Of a DNA stretch of 64,000 bases, positions 51,801-64,000 are shown piece by piece. Both the position numbers and the translations under genes were made by a program. Origin of the DNA: Rotaria macrura (taxonomy: Eukaryota > Rotifera > Eurotatoria > Philodinida > Philodinidae); NCBI GenBank assembly GCA_900239685.1, contig OENT01000025.1:1-64000 (forward strand). The letters are read 5' to 3'. Numbering within the stretch: position 1 is the stretch's first letter; every line of letters starts with the position of its first letter. Under the pieces are notes generated by a model. The model had not been told where the DNA came from and searched no databases. It worked only from the letters and a program-made list of their open reading frames with translations.

Positions 51801-53902
51801 AATCAAGATCTTCACATGATAGAATCAAAACGTGCACTTTTTCAAACTTGCACTTTTTGTATTAACACCTTCGTCTTCAAAGGGCACTTTGTATTTCAGC
51901 TGATGAGATATTCACTTACGTTCCAATCATCAGTAAACGAGCAGGTTTTTATGAAAAATCGATAGAGTTAGGTTTTTTGAACATTTGAAATATCTATGAT
52001 TTAATTATGGATAATTATTCATCGATTACGTAATTTCGAAAGTTATGAATTTAAATCAATCAAAACTTCTAAATGAATTGTTAACGCTGCAGTTTGATGA
52101 AAAAATAGGCTTCAGTCAAATGGAGCATAGTAATTACAAATGAAAAGTAACAAACAAATAATCTCAGCTAACAATGCTGTGGTAATCATTACGTAATAAG
52201 ACAAACGATAGCAATAGTCATGCATATATTTGAGTTTATGTGCGTTTTTGAAAATTTGATGTATAGATTCATACGCCAAAGCAATTCTATTACTTGAATA
52301 ACAATCAAATCCTCTACTGATACAATCATATAAAAGCGAACGTGAAAAGAATGAATTAAAAATGGTCAATCATTTTTTTGCGTTAATAGTTATTTCATGT
52401 GAGCCTACATCTGTTACATTGACCGTTCAAGGTTTATATGAATATAAATAAATCACTCGCTACGTCTGCTCAACAGATGCACACATATTTATATTAACAA
52501 ATGTCGACATATCACCCTCGAAGAAGTAGTATGAGAACATCCTAATTTTGTAGTAAATACTATGAATTAATATCCTCATGAATTTCTTCAATCATTTTAT
52601 GCTCTTAAAATTCAATATCCATAACTCTATTCGATAAAAATGCTTAATTCTCTTTTGATTATCATTTGTGATCGAAAATAGTAAAATGGCATAATGTCTT
52701 ATGTTGCTGCTTTTCAAATAAATACATTCATGTACAATATACTAGCATTCAATATAGTGATGAGAATTTAATTACAGATATTTGATATGCAACTGCAAAT
52801 TATAATATCATCGACGCTGTTGACAATTATTATATTGAAAGGTGGTAGTAAATACATGTATGTATATATACATATGGCAAGACTCATACAAAGTAATCAT
52901 TGCATCTATTATAATACACTAAAAGCATGTCGTATTCAAAAAACAACAAAAAAATATTTGTCTGTTTGAAAAGGATTCCATGTCAAACATTCAAATTTAG
53001 TTGCATAGATTGTTACAAAACAAGATTTCCTGTGATTGAAACAAAAAGAAAGATTACAGCTTATTCTTAACTTGTAGGCATATTCTTTAATGAGAAAAAA
53101 ATTTGTTCCGTGTAGTATATCATTGATGTGAGTTTATCTTATATGATGAACACGACACGAAGCTATAACATGGTTCGATAAAAGGATATGTTTATTTACA
53201 CAAGATACGGATAGAATGGAACATTCACTAAGGCAAAGCTAAAGTAAATTTAAATGGTATGTTGCGTAAGACTGAAAAATTCATGACGATGTTAAGATTA
53301 AAAAAGTCACCAGAGGGAATTCAAAGGCAAAATAATTCATAAGAACTATTTGTTACTATGATAGATGAGGTAATTCTATAGGAAACATGATGTACCTACT
53401 TTTACTAATAATATCTTAAATCTCTTGAAGGACATATTTTGCTACCATCCATTTACTATGGTTTACGGACATGTAATAATGAAAATAGTAAATGAGGCGT
53501 TATTGATATGTTGTATTTGATCACGTTTCAATGTCCATGACATGAGAAAATGTTTTGTTGCTATGTGTTTGTGATAGCTTTCAATCGATGTTTGTTATGG
53601 TTTGTGTGGATGTATGGAAGTTACACGTTTTGATTTTAGTACTTCCATTATGTTTAGAACTATTTTCATGTATATTTTTATTATTTTCAACAAAACGTGA
53701 AAGAAGATGTCACGGGGCTTTCACATCACATACAAAACAATCCGATGCATGTAGAACATTAGAGATTCAATAGTATCGCATAGACATGAGAAAAGAATCG
53801 ATATTTTGAATATATCTGCCAAGTTTGGAATATATATTTATCAATTGAATGATTGATTAACTAATATAAGCTATTGTTCAAACATTTTCAGACATGTGTT
53901 TC
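48881..53902. other. 5-kb gene-poor intergenic region
   Basis: No gene was recognised. It includes a very AT-rich segment near 49790-50040 dense in AATTAATTT/TTTAATTT words and a small GC-rich patch near 51268-51328 (GGGCCCG and CCCGGGCCGGCC). Short ORFs, including minus 52112-52369 and plus 50035-50241, lack family features. Confidence 0.4.
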
Positions 53903-54979
53903 TTATCGAATTTTTGCCATGAGATTATGTTCAGCTGCATCGATTCTTTTGCATCCAACTTGTCTTGCTGTTATTGCTCTCGTTCTATTGATTATTAACA
54001 ATGCTTGATCACGATTAAAATCACAAAGTCTTAATAATAAATATGTAATCGTACCAGTTCGATGTAAGCCAGCTGAACAATGAATAATCATTTTAACAGG
54101 TTTTGTTATTGTACTATTTAAAAGAAGATCACGTATTGAAGGTAAATGAGCCTGAAGTGTATCAACTGTTGTCTCTGTTGATGTAAATATTGAAATATCA
54201 CCACCAAGAATCGGTACATGCAATGATTCAATACCTGCCAGTTTAATATAATTACAAATATTTGTTGTTTTAATTTCATTATCATTCAGCAATGTCAGTA
54301 TATGCGTGACACCTAAATCTTTTCGAAATCGATTCAAATCACGTCGACGTGGTAATGGCCAACAGGCAATTTGACTAGTCATTGAAATCGATACGAATTG
54401 TGGTTGTTTTGGAGCAGGTAATGATGGAATAGATGCATGATCATCATGATCAATGAAGAATATTTCTCCTAGAAGATCACATCGAATTTTAGTAATAAAT
54501 TCTTCTGTTGATTCATCATGTTTTTGAATTAAAATTCGTAAATTATAACTATACAATCTATTGTTCAAATTAAATTCTTTTTCATATAATAACGATGATA
54601 ATTCTGAATATTGAACATTTTTTAAAAGTATAATGATTGCATATTCACTACGTAAATAGTTGATACCTGTCATTAAATAATTTTCAATCATATTATGATT
54701 GCATGCTAATGATACACGACAATTTTCTTTTGATATTGGAAGGAAATATTTATCACAAAGATCTTGAAATGATTGTAAATTTTCTTCGTTGTCAGCAATA
54801 ATACTTATACCATAATTTTCATTTTCAATGAACTGTTTTTCCATTAATATTTGTTTAGTTCTATGAATGTTTGAACTATTCTGATCTTTCGAATTCTGTT
54901 CTGATGATTTAAAATCATTTGATGAATCATTCAATTGTTCGAAAGAATCGTTATCGTAGGTCATTGATGTTGTGGCCAT
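53903..54979 (-). CDS. Intronless protein tyrosine/dual-specificity phosphatase
   Basis: A single uninterrupted ORF of 358 codons. The C-terminal half carries the cysteine-phosphatase signature HCSAGLHRTGT with catalytic Cys301 (codon 54077-54079) and Arg307, preceded by a DSP-like core: QIACWPLPRRRDLNRF, LGVTHILTLLNDNE and VPILGGD, whose Asp may be the general acid. RTRAITARQVGCKRIDAAE closes the domain, resembling atypical dual-specificity phosphatases. Residues 1-45 are Ser/Asn/Asp-rich and look disordered; 50-190 form a folded-looking region I do not recognise (NYGISIIADNEENLQSF). It likely dephosphorylates phosphoproteins, though the substrate is unknown. Absence of introns contrasts with most neighbours and suggests a retrocopy origin or intron loss. 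No pyrimidine-AG leader precedes the ATG. Confidence 0.85.
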   Translation of the reverse strand: MATTSMTYDNDSFEQLNDSSNDFKSSEQNSKDQNSSNIHRTKQILMEKQFIENENYGISIIADNEENLQSFQDLCDKYFLPISKENCRVSLACNHNMIENYLMTGINYLRSEYAIIILLKNVQYSELSSLLYEKEFNLNNRLYSYNLRILIQKHDESTEEFITKIRCDLLGEIFFIDHDDHASIPSLPAPKQPQFVSISMTSQIACWPLPRRRDLNRFRKDLGVTHILTLLNDNEIKTTNICNYIKLAGIESLHVPILGGDISIFTSTETTVDTLQAHLPSIRDLLLNSTITKPVKMIIHCSAGLHRTGTITYLLLRLCDFNRDQALLIINRTRAITARQVGCKRIDAAEHNLMAKIR

Positions 54980-55683
54980 AGTTAATATCTTGTTGTAATG
55001 ACTTTTTTTCCTTTCTCCATCTTTTATAATACATGTTTAGCTATGATGCAATGACCAGAAAGAAAATGAAAAAAAAAAGAAGCTGATGAAATATAAAGGT
55101 ATGCAAAGCCTAACTGAGAAATAACGGCAAATAACGTTTGAAGTAATGTTTTTCGGGTCAAACTTCAATTTGCTGTTTTTTGAGAATTTACTTTATTCTA
55201 TAAAACAACCCTATTTCACATAGTAGGGTTGAAAGAAATGTATACATTTAGACTATATCTTTAAGAGTCATCTGATTGAGTCAACAAATAATACATGCAT
55301 TTTTTTCATTGCTACTTCATATCGAAATCATTAGTTGACATAAAATAAACATGTCTTTGTCTAAAGTCTAGTTATACACCTTCTATGCTTTTCATACGTT
55401 GTTAATCTTTGACATAAATGTGAATTTTATACATAGAGAAAATGAACTGAATTGAATACTGTAATAATATTAAAAATTTCGAAGATTGTATTACAGAAGA
55501 ATTCAATCAATAAGAAGATAAGATAAAGGATTAGACAATAGCTCAAGACATTTGTAATCACCGGTGGCTGTTAGTATTTTTCTATGAGAAGGGAAAAACG
55601 AGGAAAAAACTAGTCTAGACAAAAACTTTTTTTATTACAAGATACATAAAAACATATCCCGAATTCAATTAGTTAATGATTGT
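54980..55683. other. Intergenic between phosphatase and four-span membrane protein
   Basis: No gene seen. A reverse-strand AATAAA (TTTATT, 55630-55635) lies 49 nt beyond the stop of the membrane-protein gene. The right part serves as that gene's 3' flank and the left part as the phosphatase promoter. Confidence 0.5.
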
Positions 55684-56782
55684 TCAATCATCATAGGGTC
55701 CCATCTGAACAATTTCATAAACATCATTATCAACATGACAACGAAATATCGATTTATCCGATTGTAATCCCCAACAGCAACAACAACTGAGAATAGTTGT
55801 AAATAAAGTTGTAGCTATAGCAGCAACTGTTAACCAAAAGGCTAAACCTAAGCGTTCAGCATCAATAAGCCACGGGTTTAAAGCAACAATCAATGCTTCA
55901 GTTTGATCTAATTCATATGTATAATCTGGTCGATGTAAACGATCTTGCACCCATTCATATAAGAATATTCCTAGAGCACCAGAACCACTTAAAAATGATG
56001 CTAAAGAAAAGAAACTAACAAATGCAAATGGCACTGAATAAAAACGTTCAACACAATTTATACAGAACATAATTAATAAAGCCAAAAATGTTAATATTGG
56101 TGCAGCAATAAATAAAAGAAACATAACATAATATCGAATACGTTTAACATGATAATGAAAATCTCGAGGAGAAGTTTTGTATGATGATAAGTAACGTGGC
56201 AAAGCTTGATTACCAATCCATGTTGATTGCCACATACAATTGCCATCTGGCCAATAATAACGCGTTTGATTAAATGGACGACCACAATCTTGTTCATCAA
56301 TGTACGAAGGACAATCAGGTATATTATCACATCGATTCATCTGACGAAGAAAAACAAAACAATATTTATTCAATACAACAGAAGTAATAATGCGTTTGAC
56401 TGATACTTACACAACATCCTGTTTCTGTACACATACGTAATGGTTGATTACAACGATCGCAAAATAACTTTGAATGTTGTTTAGATCCTGGTTGATTTGC
56501 TGTTTGAGGTTTAATCGTAAGCAAATTAACCCATCTATAGTCTAAACAGTAACCGAATAAACCATAACGTGAACGAAAAGCATGTCGAACTGGTTGTAAT
56601 TCTAATTGAACACTACTATTAGTATATGATTGTAAACGTTGATGTCCTTTTCTTGTGTTGTAATGATGAACTAAATCTTCATCGATACGACTCCAGCGTG
56701 TACTGATAAACGCATAACAATAAATACCAATTGATGCAAGCATTGGTAAAACGACTAGTATAACAAGAATGGTGACCTTCAT
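55684..56782 (-). CDS. Four-membrane-span claudin-like protein with LDL-receptor class A-like module
   Basis: Two exons in phase, 56782-56411 and 56340-55684 (69-bp intron), give 342 residues. Membrane span 1 is at about 4-24. A long extracellular loop (about 25-188) holds GLFGYCLDYRW, a Cys cluster CDRCNQPLRMCTETGCC, then CDNIPDCPSYIDEQDC, which matches the acidic Ca-binding end of an LDL-receptor class A repeat (C-D-x3-D-C-x4-D-E-x2-C). Spans 2-4 lie at about 191-212, 223-248 and 290-315. The tail is short and ends in PYDD. The plan of one long first loop and four spans is claudin/PMP22-like, but the canonical W-GLW-C-C motif is only partly recognisable (GLFGYC), and the LDLa insertion is unusual. 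Likely a plasma-membrane adhesion or receptor-accessory protein; no family name can be assigned. An acceptor-like ACTTTTAG ends 46 nt before the ATG. Confidence 0.8.
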
Positions 56783-59475
56783 CTTTGATCTTTTTTTTAT
56801 TTCAATTCGATTCCCTTTTTACCCTGATCTAAAAGTATATAATAATACATGAATCGAACATACGTTAAGATGATCAAAAGCAAAACATAAAAGGAACAGG
56901 ACATGCTCGATTAGTATTACATGAAGAAGAAGGAATACAAAAGAGAAAAACGACAAAAAAAAATGACGATGGTAATCGCATACGTGTATATGATGATGGC
57001 TGCTCCTGCTGTTACTCCGTGTGCTACAACTATGTACCCTCTTACGAGTATCTCTCTATTTTAGATTCTGACACATCATCATTCCACAAATGAGGGTTAC
57101 ATTCTTCTTAGTGGAAATTCTTTCTTTGGTGGCTGCAGCGTATTAACCTTTTTCTTTCTTTCCCGTTTCTTTTCTCTTTCGCTCTCTACTTACGATTGTT
57201 ATTCCCACCAAAACAATCAACGAATGAAAATGTTTTTTCGTACAACCTCGACATTCACACACATCCATTTGACGAACAATGAGAGGAGGCATCAGTAGTA
57301 GAAATCATCAGTTTTATTGCTACTCTTCTCGTTCAATCGAACGAGAAGACAATAGAAAGATACATAAATACTTACAATACTAGCAATTATATCATTCATA
57401 TACGTAGTTGCTTGTATACGTATTCTGACGCTCCTCCTCCTCGATTGTTCGTCACTTTATACAATATATATATATATATACATACGCATACATACAACTA
57501 TACTAANTAAGTCGATTACGTAGTCATTATCATCAACATAAATATTGGCATACATAAATACAACGAATGAATCATATTATGTATTTGTATACAAATATCG
57601 TGTAAAAAGTGGATAGTCTAGTACTTATTCATGTAGATAGACAAAGTACTTTGGCACAGATTGACAAGAAAAGTGCGTGACTGAGAAGCTCTCGTTAAAC
57701 GATGAAAGACATGAAGATAATATGTACATGCTGTGATTTATGGGTGCCGAAAAAACGACGACTGACAACTGACGAATACTTCCTCATAAACAAAAAAATA
57801 AAAAATATCGAGAAAAAAACTCAGATCTCACCAAAATGATTGAAGCAATCAATACATGTGCTAATTACAATCAGCATATCGCAGTAAAGTAATGGAGCAC
57901 TACACGTTGAAAAAAAACCACGACACTCAATAATAAGAGTGATAACAAGAAGAGCGCAGAAAAAAACAAATCATATACTTGTAACCACAGAACAGCGGAG
58001 GTAAATAAAAAGTGTAACCAGCTGCGAAAGAAAAAAGAAAATGAATGAGTAACTGACGAAACAAGGACATGCAGAATGAAAAAAAACCTGATACAGACAC
58101 CAATCATGCCTGTGCGAATGAGAACTGCCACATACGATAGTCGAATATATTTTCTTATCATAAAATATTGAGTAATGGTCGTAAGGTTCGATCTCTCTTG
58201 TCTTTAAATAGAGGATAAAAACTATTTCGATTGCCTTGCATTTTCGAGTTCTGTCTGTTGACGGCAAAACTAATTCTTTTAGTCAAAATCTTTAATTATA
58301 TATCATAAATCTTTTATGAAATATGACAGCCATCGTTATATGCAAGATTTATGTGAACCTTGATCTTGTCAATTTCAAACGAAGAGTGATCCCATGTTCA
58401 GTAACAAGTTGATGAAAATAACCAAGATAATAGCATCTCGTATAAGCTACAATGGTTATCTGTATATATTAAGCCACAGAGAAAAGGTTAAGTGGCATGA
58501 AACATACTTTAGAAGGATTCATATACAAACAATAGTTTAATAGACCAAAACAGATGATACACTTATTCAACACAATTATAAAAAACTTATCATTCAAATT
58601 ATTCTTTTATATTTGAGCAGCTGTCTTTTCTTCAACAAGGTAAAATTAAGTTTCGGGATCATCGTGCTTTAGTTTTGATTTTCTTTAGTACTTCTAAGGA
58701 TAGGTGATGCAATATTCAAAAGTCTTTGCATTTGGTACTATTAAAACTGAAAAGCGGGAGCATAATTTGCCTTGATTTTTTAACCAAATTGTCATGACAA
58801 AATCAATTAAAGAGACGAGAAAATATTTCGACAACAAATAAAAAAACTACTAAAAGTCCTTGATGAAATCACATCTGAGCAATCAACTGCTGTGTTGACG
58901 ATGTACGTGTTGCAGTTTTCATGAATGTGTTCTCCACAAGAAATTCGAACACAACATTGCCATCTTGTTTGAGTTATTACGGTATTATTTTTGCGAAGAT
59001 TTCATTTGAAAAAAAGAACTGCAAATTTTTTTTCAAATTAAATACGCCTTGTTTTGCATTACATACAGGTTTGATGGAATTCTGAATCAATGATCGAAAC
59101 ATTCTAAGGATGCATTTTTATTTTAACGAGGGAGCTTCAATAATGATTATTCTAATAGAAATATTGCAACATCATTGGAAAAGAATGGATATATTGGAAC
59201 AAAGCTATATAAGGACGTTTATGAAATTCGAATCTGACGTTTGATCAAGTTAAAAAATTGTGAGAGAATGAACTACTGGCGTTGACTAGCGCCGTCTGTC
59301 GATTCCGATATCGATTTGAATAAAGTAACACCTGTCAAGTGACGGAGAAAGAAGGGGAAAAAATAGAACATCGATCATTCTCTTCTATTTCGTAGTAAGT
59401 GGCAAAAAACAAAAAATTTCAGTTCTCTTCATATTAAGGTCTACTTCAATCTTAAGCATTTACTTTGAAAGAAAA
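56783..59475. other. Intergenic between membrane protein and HSBP1
   Basis: The genes are divergent here, so promoters for both are expected. It contains a TA run near 57465-57480 and one ambiguous base at 57507. No gene recognised; the overlapping minus-strand ORFs at 57871-58267 look compositional. Confidence 0.45.
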
Positions 59476-59823
59476 ATGACTGATACACAATCATTTTCAT
59501 CATCGTCTCCAATAGCATCTAACAATGTAAATACTACAATAACTTCGACTTCATCCGTAAATCCCAACCATGATAATGTCAATGGTTTGACGTCATATGT
59601 AAGTTGAATCGAACGATAATTTATGTCTTATGTATATATTCATTAGGTGAATACTATATTTCGACAAATGGAAGAAAAATTTATGAATACTAGTGATCAA
59701 GTTATGAATCGCATGAATGAATTAGGTCGAAGAATCGATACACTTGAATCGAATATTGGGGATATTGTTACACATCTACCAACAGAAGAATCAAAATCAA
59801 TAACAAAACAACAAGACGCTTGA
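59476..59823 (+). CDS. HSBP1: Heat shock factor-binding protein 1
   Basis: Small coiled-coil protein that, in animals, binds the HSF1 trimerisation domain and damps the heat-shock response. Two exons in phase, 59476-59598 and 59647-59823 (48-bp intron), give 99 residues. The conserved core starts at about residue 38: LTSYVNTIFRQMEEKF, then SDQVMNRMNELGRRIDTLE and IGDIVTHLP, whose hydrophobic heptads match animal HSBP1 (QMQDKF, SDQIIGRIDDMSSRIDDLE). The first about 35 residues are Ser/Thr/Asn-rich and longer than in the vertebrate protein of about 76 residues. The intron falls at the junction between tail and coiled coil. It was too short and split to appear as one long ORF. Complete. Confidence 0.93.
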
Positions 59824-62800
59824 TCATAATATCGGACATGTTTCTTTCTATATTAATCTTTATGTTAAGATAAAAACAATGTTTCTATGTATCATATTTG
59901 TTATTTTCTTTGTTTTAAGATTAATCTTATGGTTGTTTCTTTTACTAAAGGGAGAACTATACTTGCTTTTTAATGTATCTTGATAGTATTTTGAATACGC
60001 CATTACTGAATACATATGATTGATCAATATTTATTTTTTTTTGATTATCACAAAAAACGACCTATTCGACATTGAGAATACCACTCTGGGAATATTGCTT
60101 TAAATAAGAAATAATACATCCGTTCTATGATAATCTACAATCGATTTCATGATGAATGATACGATTTATTATCTTTACAAGAATATTTATAACCATGAAA
60201 GGATGAGCTCCAATCGTCTCTCTCTCTATATATATAATATGTATATGTATGAATCTGATAAGAGATTTATTATGGTATTGAGGATGCTAGATTTATTAAA
60301 GAGTTATTATTTACTTTATCAATGTAAGAGTATGATAGATAATTAGGAAACAATGCTAAGAATACATTGGAAGCAAAACATGTCGATATTTTATCCTCAT
60401 TAATGACTCCTTCAAGTAACTTGTTAGTTTCTATGTATAGAATATAAACTGTTTGTCTTAGCATATGAAAGTAGGATCATTGATGAAATTAGGCTTTTAA
60501 TCATTCGTATAAAAAGCTCTTAGCTTTAGCCATATTAAATATCAAACAAGTAATTTAGGTTTGACTGAAAATAATTAGTAATATATCATATAATATGTAA
60601 ACTACTAGCTATATACTGTAAAGCTACATCCTACTAGAAAAGATATTTGTTCTTATATCCCATCAAGGGCATGGATTGATGGCCATGTAAAAATTCACAT
60701 TCTTATTTCGAATTATAGATAGTAATAGATATTCTATAGAATTTATCAGAGTTAGAATGATGTTGATCCTACTTTTTCGTTATAAGGTTCTAACAGGTAC
60801 TAACGATAGTTTTCCTTGAATTTCATTGAAATATTTTACAAGAGATTGAAAATGAAGTCAGTTGTTATAGACTCGAAAGATAAAAATACTCCAGTTGAAT
60901 TATATAACTGTGAATAAAATACTTAATCAGATTTCATCTTTAGATTCTGACAGTTGAGTCGTTTGCTCCTACCAGAAGATAATATTGATACTTTCCATTA
61001 TTGCATATTTTCAAGTTTCTTTTATGCTATCATTTGTGATAATCATTTATCAGACAGATGGTCATCTCGATGATTCTTGGAATATTACAGAATACATCGA
61101 TGGATATTCATGAGTAGCGTACATCGAAGACACCATAAGATTTTGATTACTACGATTTTCAAAATCATATTGCTAGAGTAGTATAGTTGTAACAAATTCT
61201 AGCTTCACTACTACGGAAATTTTTAAAAATTCATTGGAAATCTTATATCTAGTGGTTGCTGATAACAGGTTTGACAAAAATATAATTTAGTTCAGTTTAA
61301 TTATCATTAAAAAATTCTTATTTAATACGATGTGTTCTTTGTGTAATTAATCGATTCACAGTTGGATTTTAAGAATCGGACGAGAAATTGAGAATATTAT
61401 AGAATGAAATTCATCAATTCAGAATAGTTGATTCCCGTTTTGTTTTCTTCATTATTCATGAAAGATCAATGAAATTATATATGATGAATTAACAAAGTAT
61501 TGAAATAGTCAGCTCGTATGCTCTTAGAATCATGTTCATACATAGCAACTCGATCAGCTCATATCAAATTCATTCTATTTTCAAAGTATACAAAAGGCTA
61601 TTGTTCGAATATAACAAAATGCTTCGACTGAAGATTATAATACGTACCTTGAAAGAATGTTTTTCTGCTTCTTGCTAATGAATAGTAGTCAGCTATGTTG
61701 ACTTTGTGAAGCGCGATCTAAAATGAATGTTGAAATAAAGGGTTCAAAATTTGAACTTTGCCACTCATACGTTGTGATGGGAAATGCTGATACTTGATAA
61801 CAGACCACAAATCGATAATATCTCTTTAAAGTAAATGACCTACGTGTTGAATTGCTTGATAATCGATGAGAAGTAAATATCTTTCGAAACAGACAGGGTA
61901 AACTAATCTTATCATGACCAGTAATAACATGTGTATCGTGTTTCACATTTTAATCCCGTAGAGATTGTGCTAATAGCTGTACTACTTCAATTCGCCTTTT
62001 GAAGGTTCACTGTAAGATCCTCTTATATTATCATTGCATCTAGTTATATCTTATTTCCCAACTCGATTGATTTGTTTATTTAGGATATAGAAATAGATAT
62101 CCGATGATGTTCAAACTACTCTTGCATTCATTTCATCTACGATGGTATAGAGCGCTCTTTCTCCAAAATAAACTGACTGATCACATACCTATTAAAATTC
62201 CTCTTTCTATACAAAATGTTGAGTAATTTAAAAGAAGATATTGCGCAAGTGAAATGTAGCATGCTTTTCAATGAATTAAAACCCACAAGTCGATCATCTA
62301 TATACATATGAGAATAAACTGTGAAAAAACTGGACATAGAACGAAGATGAGCGAATCAAAAAATGTGTATCGATGTTCAGCTTTGTTATATGATAGATCT
62401 ACACATCTTAGCGTTGTAAAAATGGAAGAACAAAAGGAAAAAGTTTTACTTCTATGATGTGAGTGAGACGTAGTCTTTCTTTCCTTCTTGTACGAAACTA
62501 CGGAATAATGCATAGATCTTGATGTAATTGCCAAAACATGGCTTTCACCTTCGTACAGTAATTGAAAAGAAAAATCACGTCTTACTTAATTCATATTTTT
62601 TAGTAGTTCTCTTTTCTTCTCTGCCATTTCTAGCGTAAAAATCTCTGGTCATCGCTACTCAAGTATGATTTCAGTGACTATCGTGAAATGTCATCGAACA
62701 CAATTTTCGATCGTTCTAAGCTAGATGTGGTTGAAGATTTCAGATATTAGGTATACACTTATATAATGAAAATCGGTGGTTCACCATGGTTTTTCTAATT

Positions 62801-64000
62801 CATCTACTGGCTCGCAAAACCACGTTTCACCGATGCTACTGTCGTGTTAACCAGGTACCATTTGATTCCTTGTTTCGTTAATATTTGTATTTAAATTGGG
62901 TAGTTATTTCTCAATTAAGCAAAATTTTTATTTCATCTCAAAGTAAACATACAAACCAATGCAAAAGAAAACTAACATGCCTAAAAATTTAGTTATTAAG
63001 CAAACGAATTAAAAAGGTGAATACGAAATAATTAATATTAAAAACTTACATATGAAATAATACTAAGTGTCAATTGAGGCTCATTGTCGTTATATTATAT
63101 TGACTCTTTTCTCTAAGATAGCAAGCCAATGAAATAAGTTATGCGACAGAAATGTACATGGATATATAAATGGTTTTTCTTTTCTTTTCTTTTCAGTATT
63201 GGTTTTAAACGAGTCACAGGAAAAAGTGCACGCGGAATTTATTAAGAATCGTGCTATGAATTAAAACCGGCAGTCTACCTTGGTAAACGGTTGTTTTTAA
63301 CAGTTACCGCTAAAATGATCCGCTTTTTGTCTGGCAATGGATATTAGCTTCATCTCGCGGAAGAAATTCGCATATCTTCTGTATCAATTTAGGACAAAGA
63401 CGATCGAAATACAAAACCATATAATGATACAAATCAAAATGTGAATAGTTAACCTTGTTTTGACTAGTGTATTTGCTTGATTTAGATGTGCAATTCTAAA
63501 TCAGCGAGTTCTATTCTTCTAGCTGTGTACGAAAATTCATTGGGAAGTGTCATCTGGAGAAAAGAAAAGATCAAACTCTTTCCCTTATTTTGATAAATCA
63601 CAGTTGTATCGAATGTAACCGAATTGATCGTTGGAAGTCAAATTTGGAACACCTAGAAACGGCTAGCTATTTCATTACATATACTATTGGATTCATCGTT
63701 TATTTGATATTGCTATAATTCGTCATTTCATATCAGTAGTCGTATTTTCAACAATAAGGAGAGATCTTTTCTCATAATAATTTCAACGTTTTTATATAAC
63801 CAGGTAAACGAAATTCTAAAAATTGGAAACGTTTTCTGCTGATTTATGTAACAATTTTTCGAATTGAGTAAGTATCAGCAGCACAATGTGAACCCTTCTT
63901 TTAAATCAAAATTCATTTTATCAATAAGAAATATCTGAAACAAGTGCTGACAAATCAAATCACTAAGAAGAGTGGGTGAGACTTCATTCGTAATTAGTCA
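59824..64000. other. Gene-poor right flank
   Basis: About 4.2 kb of AT-rich DNA in which I see no recognisable gene, RNA gene or element. Short ORFs such as minus 61689-61946 and minus 62137-62534 have no motif. A (TC)n/(TA)n run lies at about 60219-60245. A TTTTC repeat (TTTTTCTTTTCTTTTCTTTTC) lies near 63174-63194. Confidence 0.4.

Overview
The window looks like nuclear DNA of a small-genome metazoan, most likely a bdelloid rotifer. This identification is an inference from AT-rich sequence, genes cut by many short introns of about 50-90 bp, animal-type proteins (DOT1L, HP1, SVOP, RPN2, HSBP1) and T-rich AG signals just upstream of several start codons, as expected where spliced-leader trans-splicing is used. 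No bacterial operon features, rRNA, tRNA or CRISPR array were seen.

Layout: 1-3.6 kb is a GC-raised, repeat-bearing stretch with a 62-bp CCAAT-rich tandem repeat and one orphan exon-like ORF. RPN2 (oligosaccharyltransferase subunit) lies on the minus strand at 3.6-7.4 kb. A 1.45-kb element with 318-bp near-perfect terminal inverted repeats (Tc1/mariner-like ends) follows at 8.3-9.7 kb. DOT1L (histone H3K79 methyltransferase), minus strand, fills 11.1-18.0 kb and carries one apparent single-base frameshift. Small foldback elements occupy 18.4-20.8 kb. GLDC (glycine cleavage P protein), minus strand, fills 21.7-28.9 kb and includes a 13-nt microexon. It faces an SVOP-like transporter (plus, 29.4-32.8 kb) across a 529-bp divergent promoter. 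HP1/CBX (minus, 37.2-38.0 kb) faces a tandem pair of glutamate dehydrogenase genes (plus, 40.0-43.6 and 43.7-46.5 kb). A long gene-poor stretch with dispersed repeat-like DNA (46.5-53.9 kb) leads to an intronless tyrosine/dual-specificity phosphatase (minus), a four-membrane-span protein with an LDL-receptor class A-like module (minus), and the small coiled-coil protein HSBP1 (plus, 59.5-59.8 kb). The last 4 kb shows nothing recognisable.

Functionally this is a mixed eukaryotic neighbourhood, not a pathway cluster. Two mitochondrial amino-acid enzymes (GLDC, GDH) and two chromatin proteins (DOT1L, HP1) are present but not adjacent. The most informative signals are evolutionary. The GDH tandem pair shares only four intron positions (three unique to one copy, four to the other), has a 146-bp patch of about 98% identity inside otherwise about 80%-identical DNA (gene conversion), and is separated by only 157 bp holding a poly(A) signal and a splice-acceptor-like site (operon/trans-splicing candidate). 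A family of foldback MITEs with CAGTGAAAAA ends is present in three copies, one an exact palindrome centred on a single N.

Exon boundaries were read by eye from GT/AG sites and reading-frame phase. Checked phases are consistent across SVOP, HP1, both GDH genes and HSBP1, and for most of DOT1L, RPN2 and GLDC.
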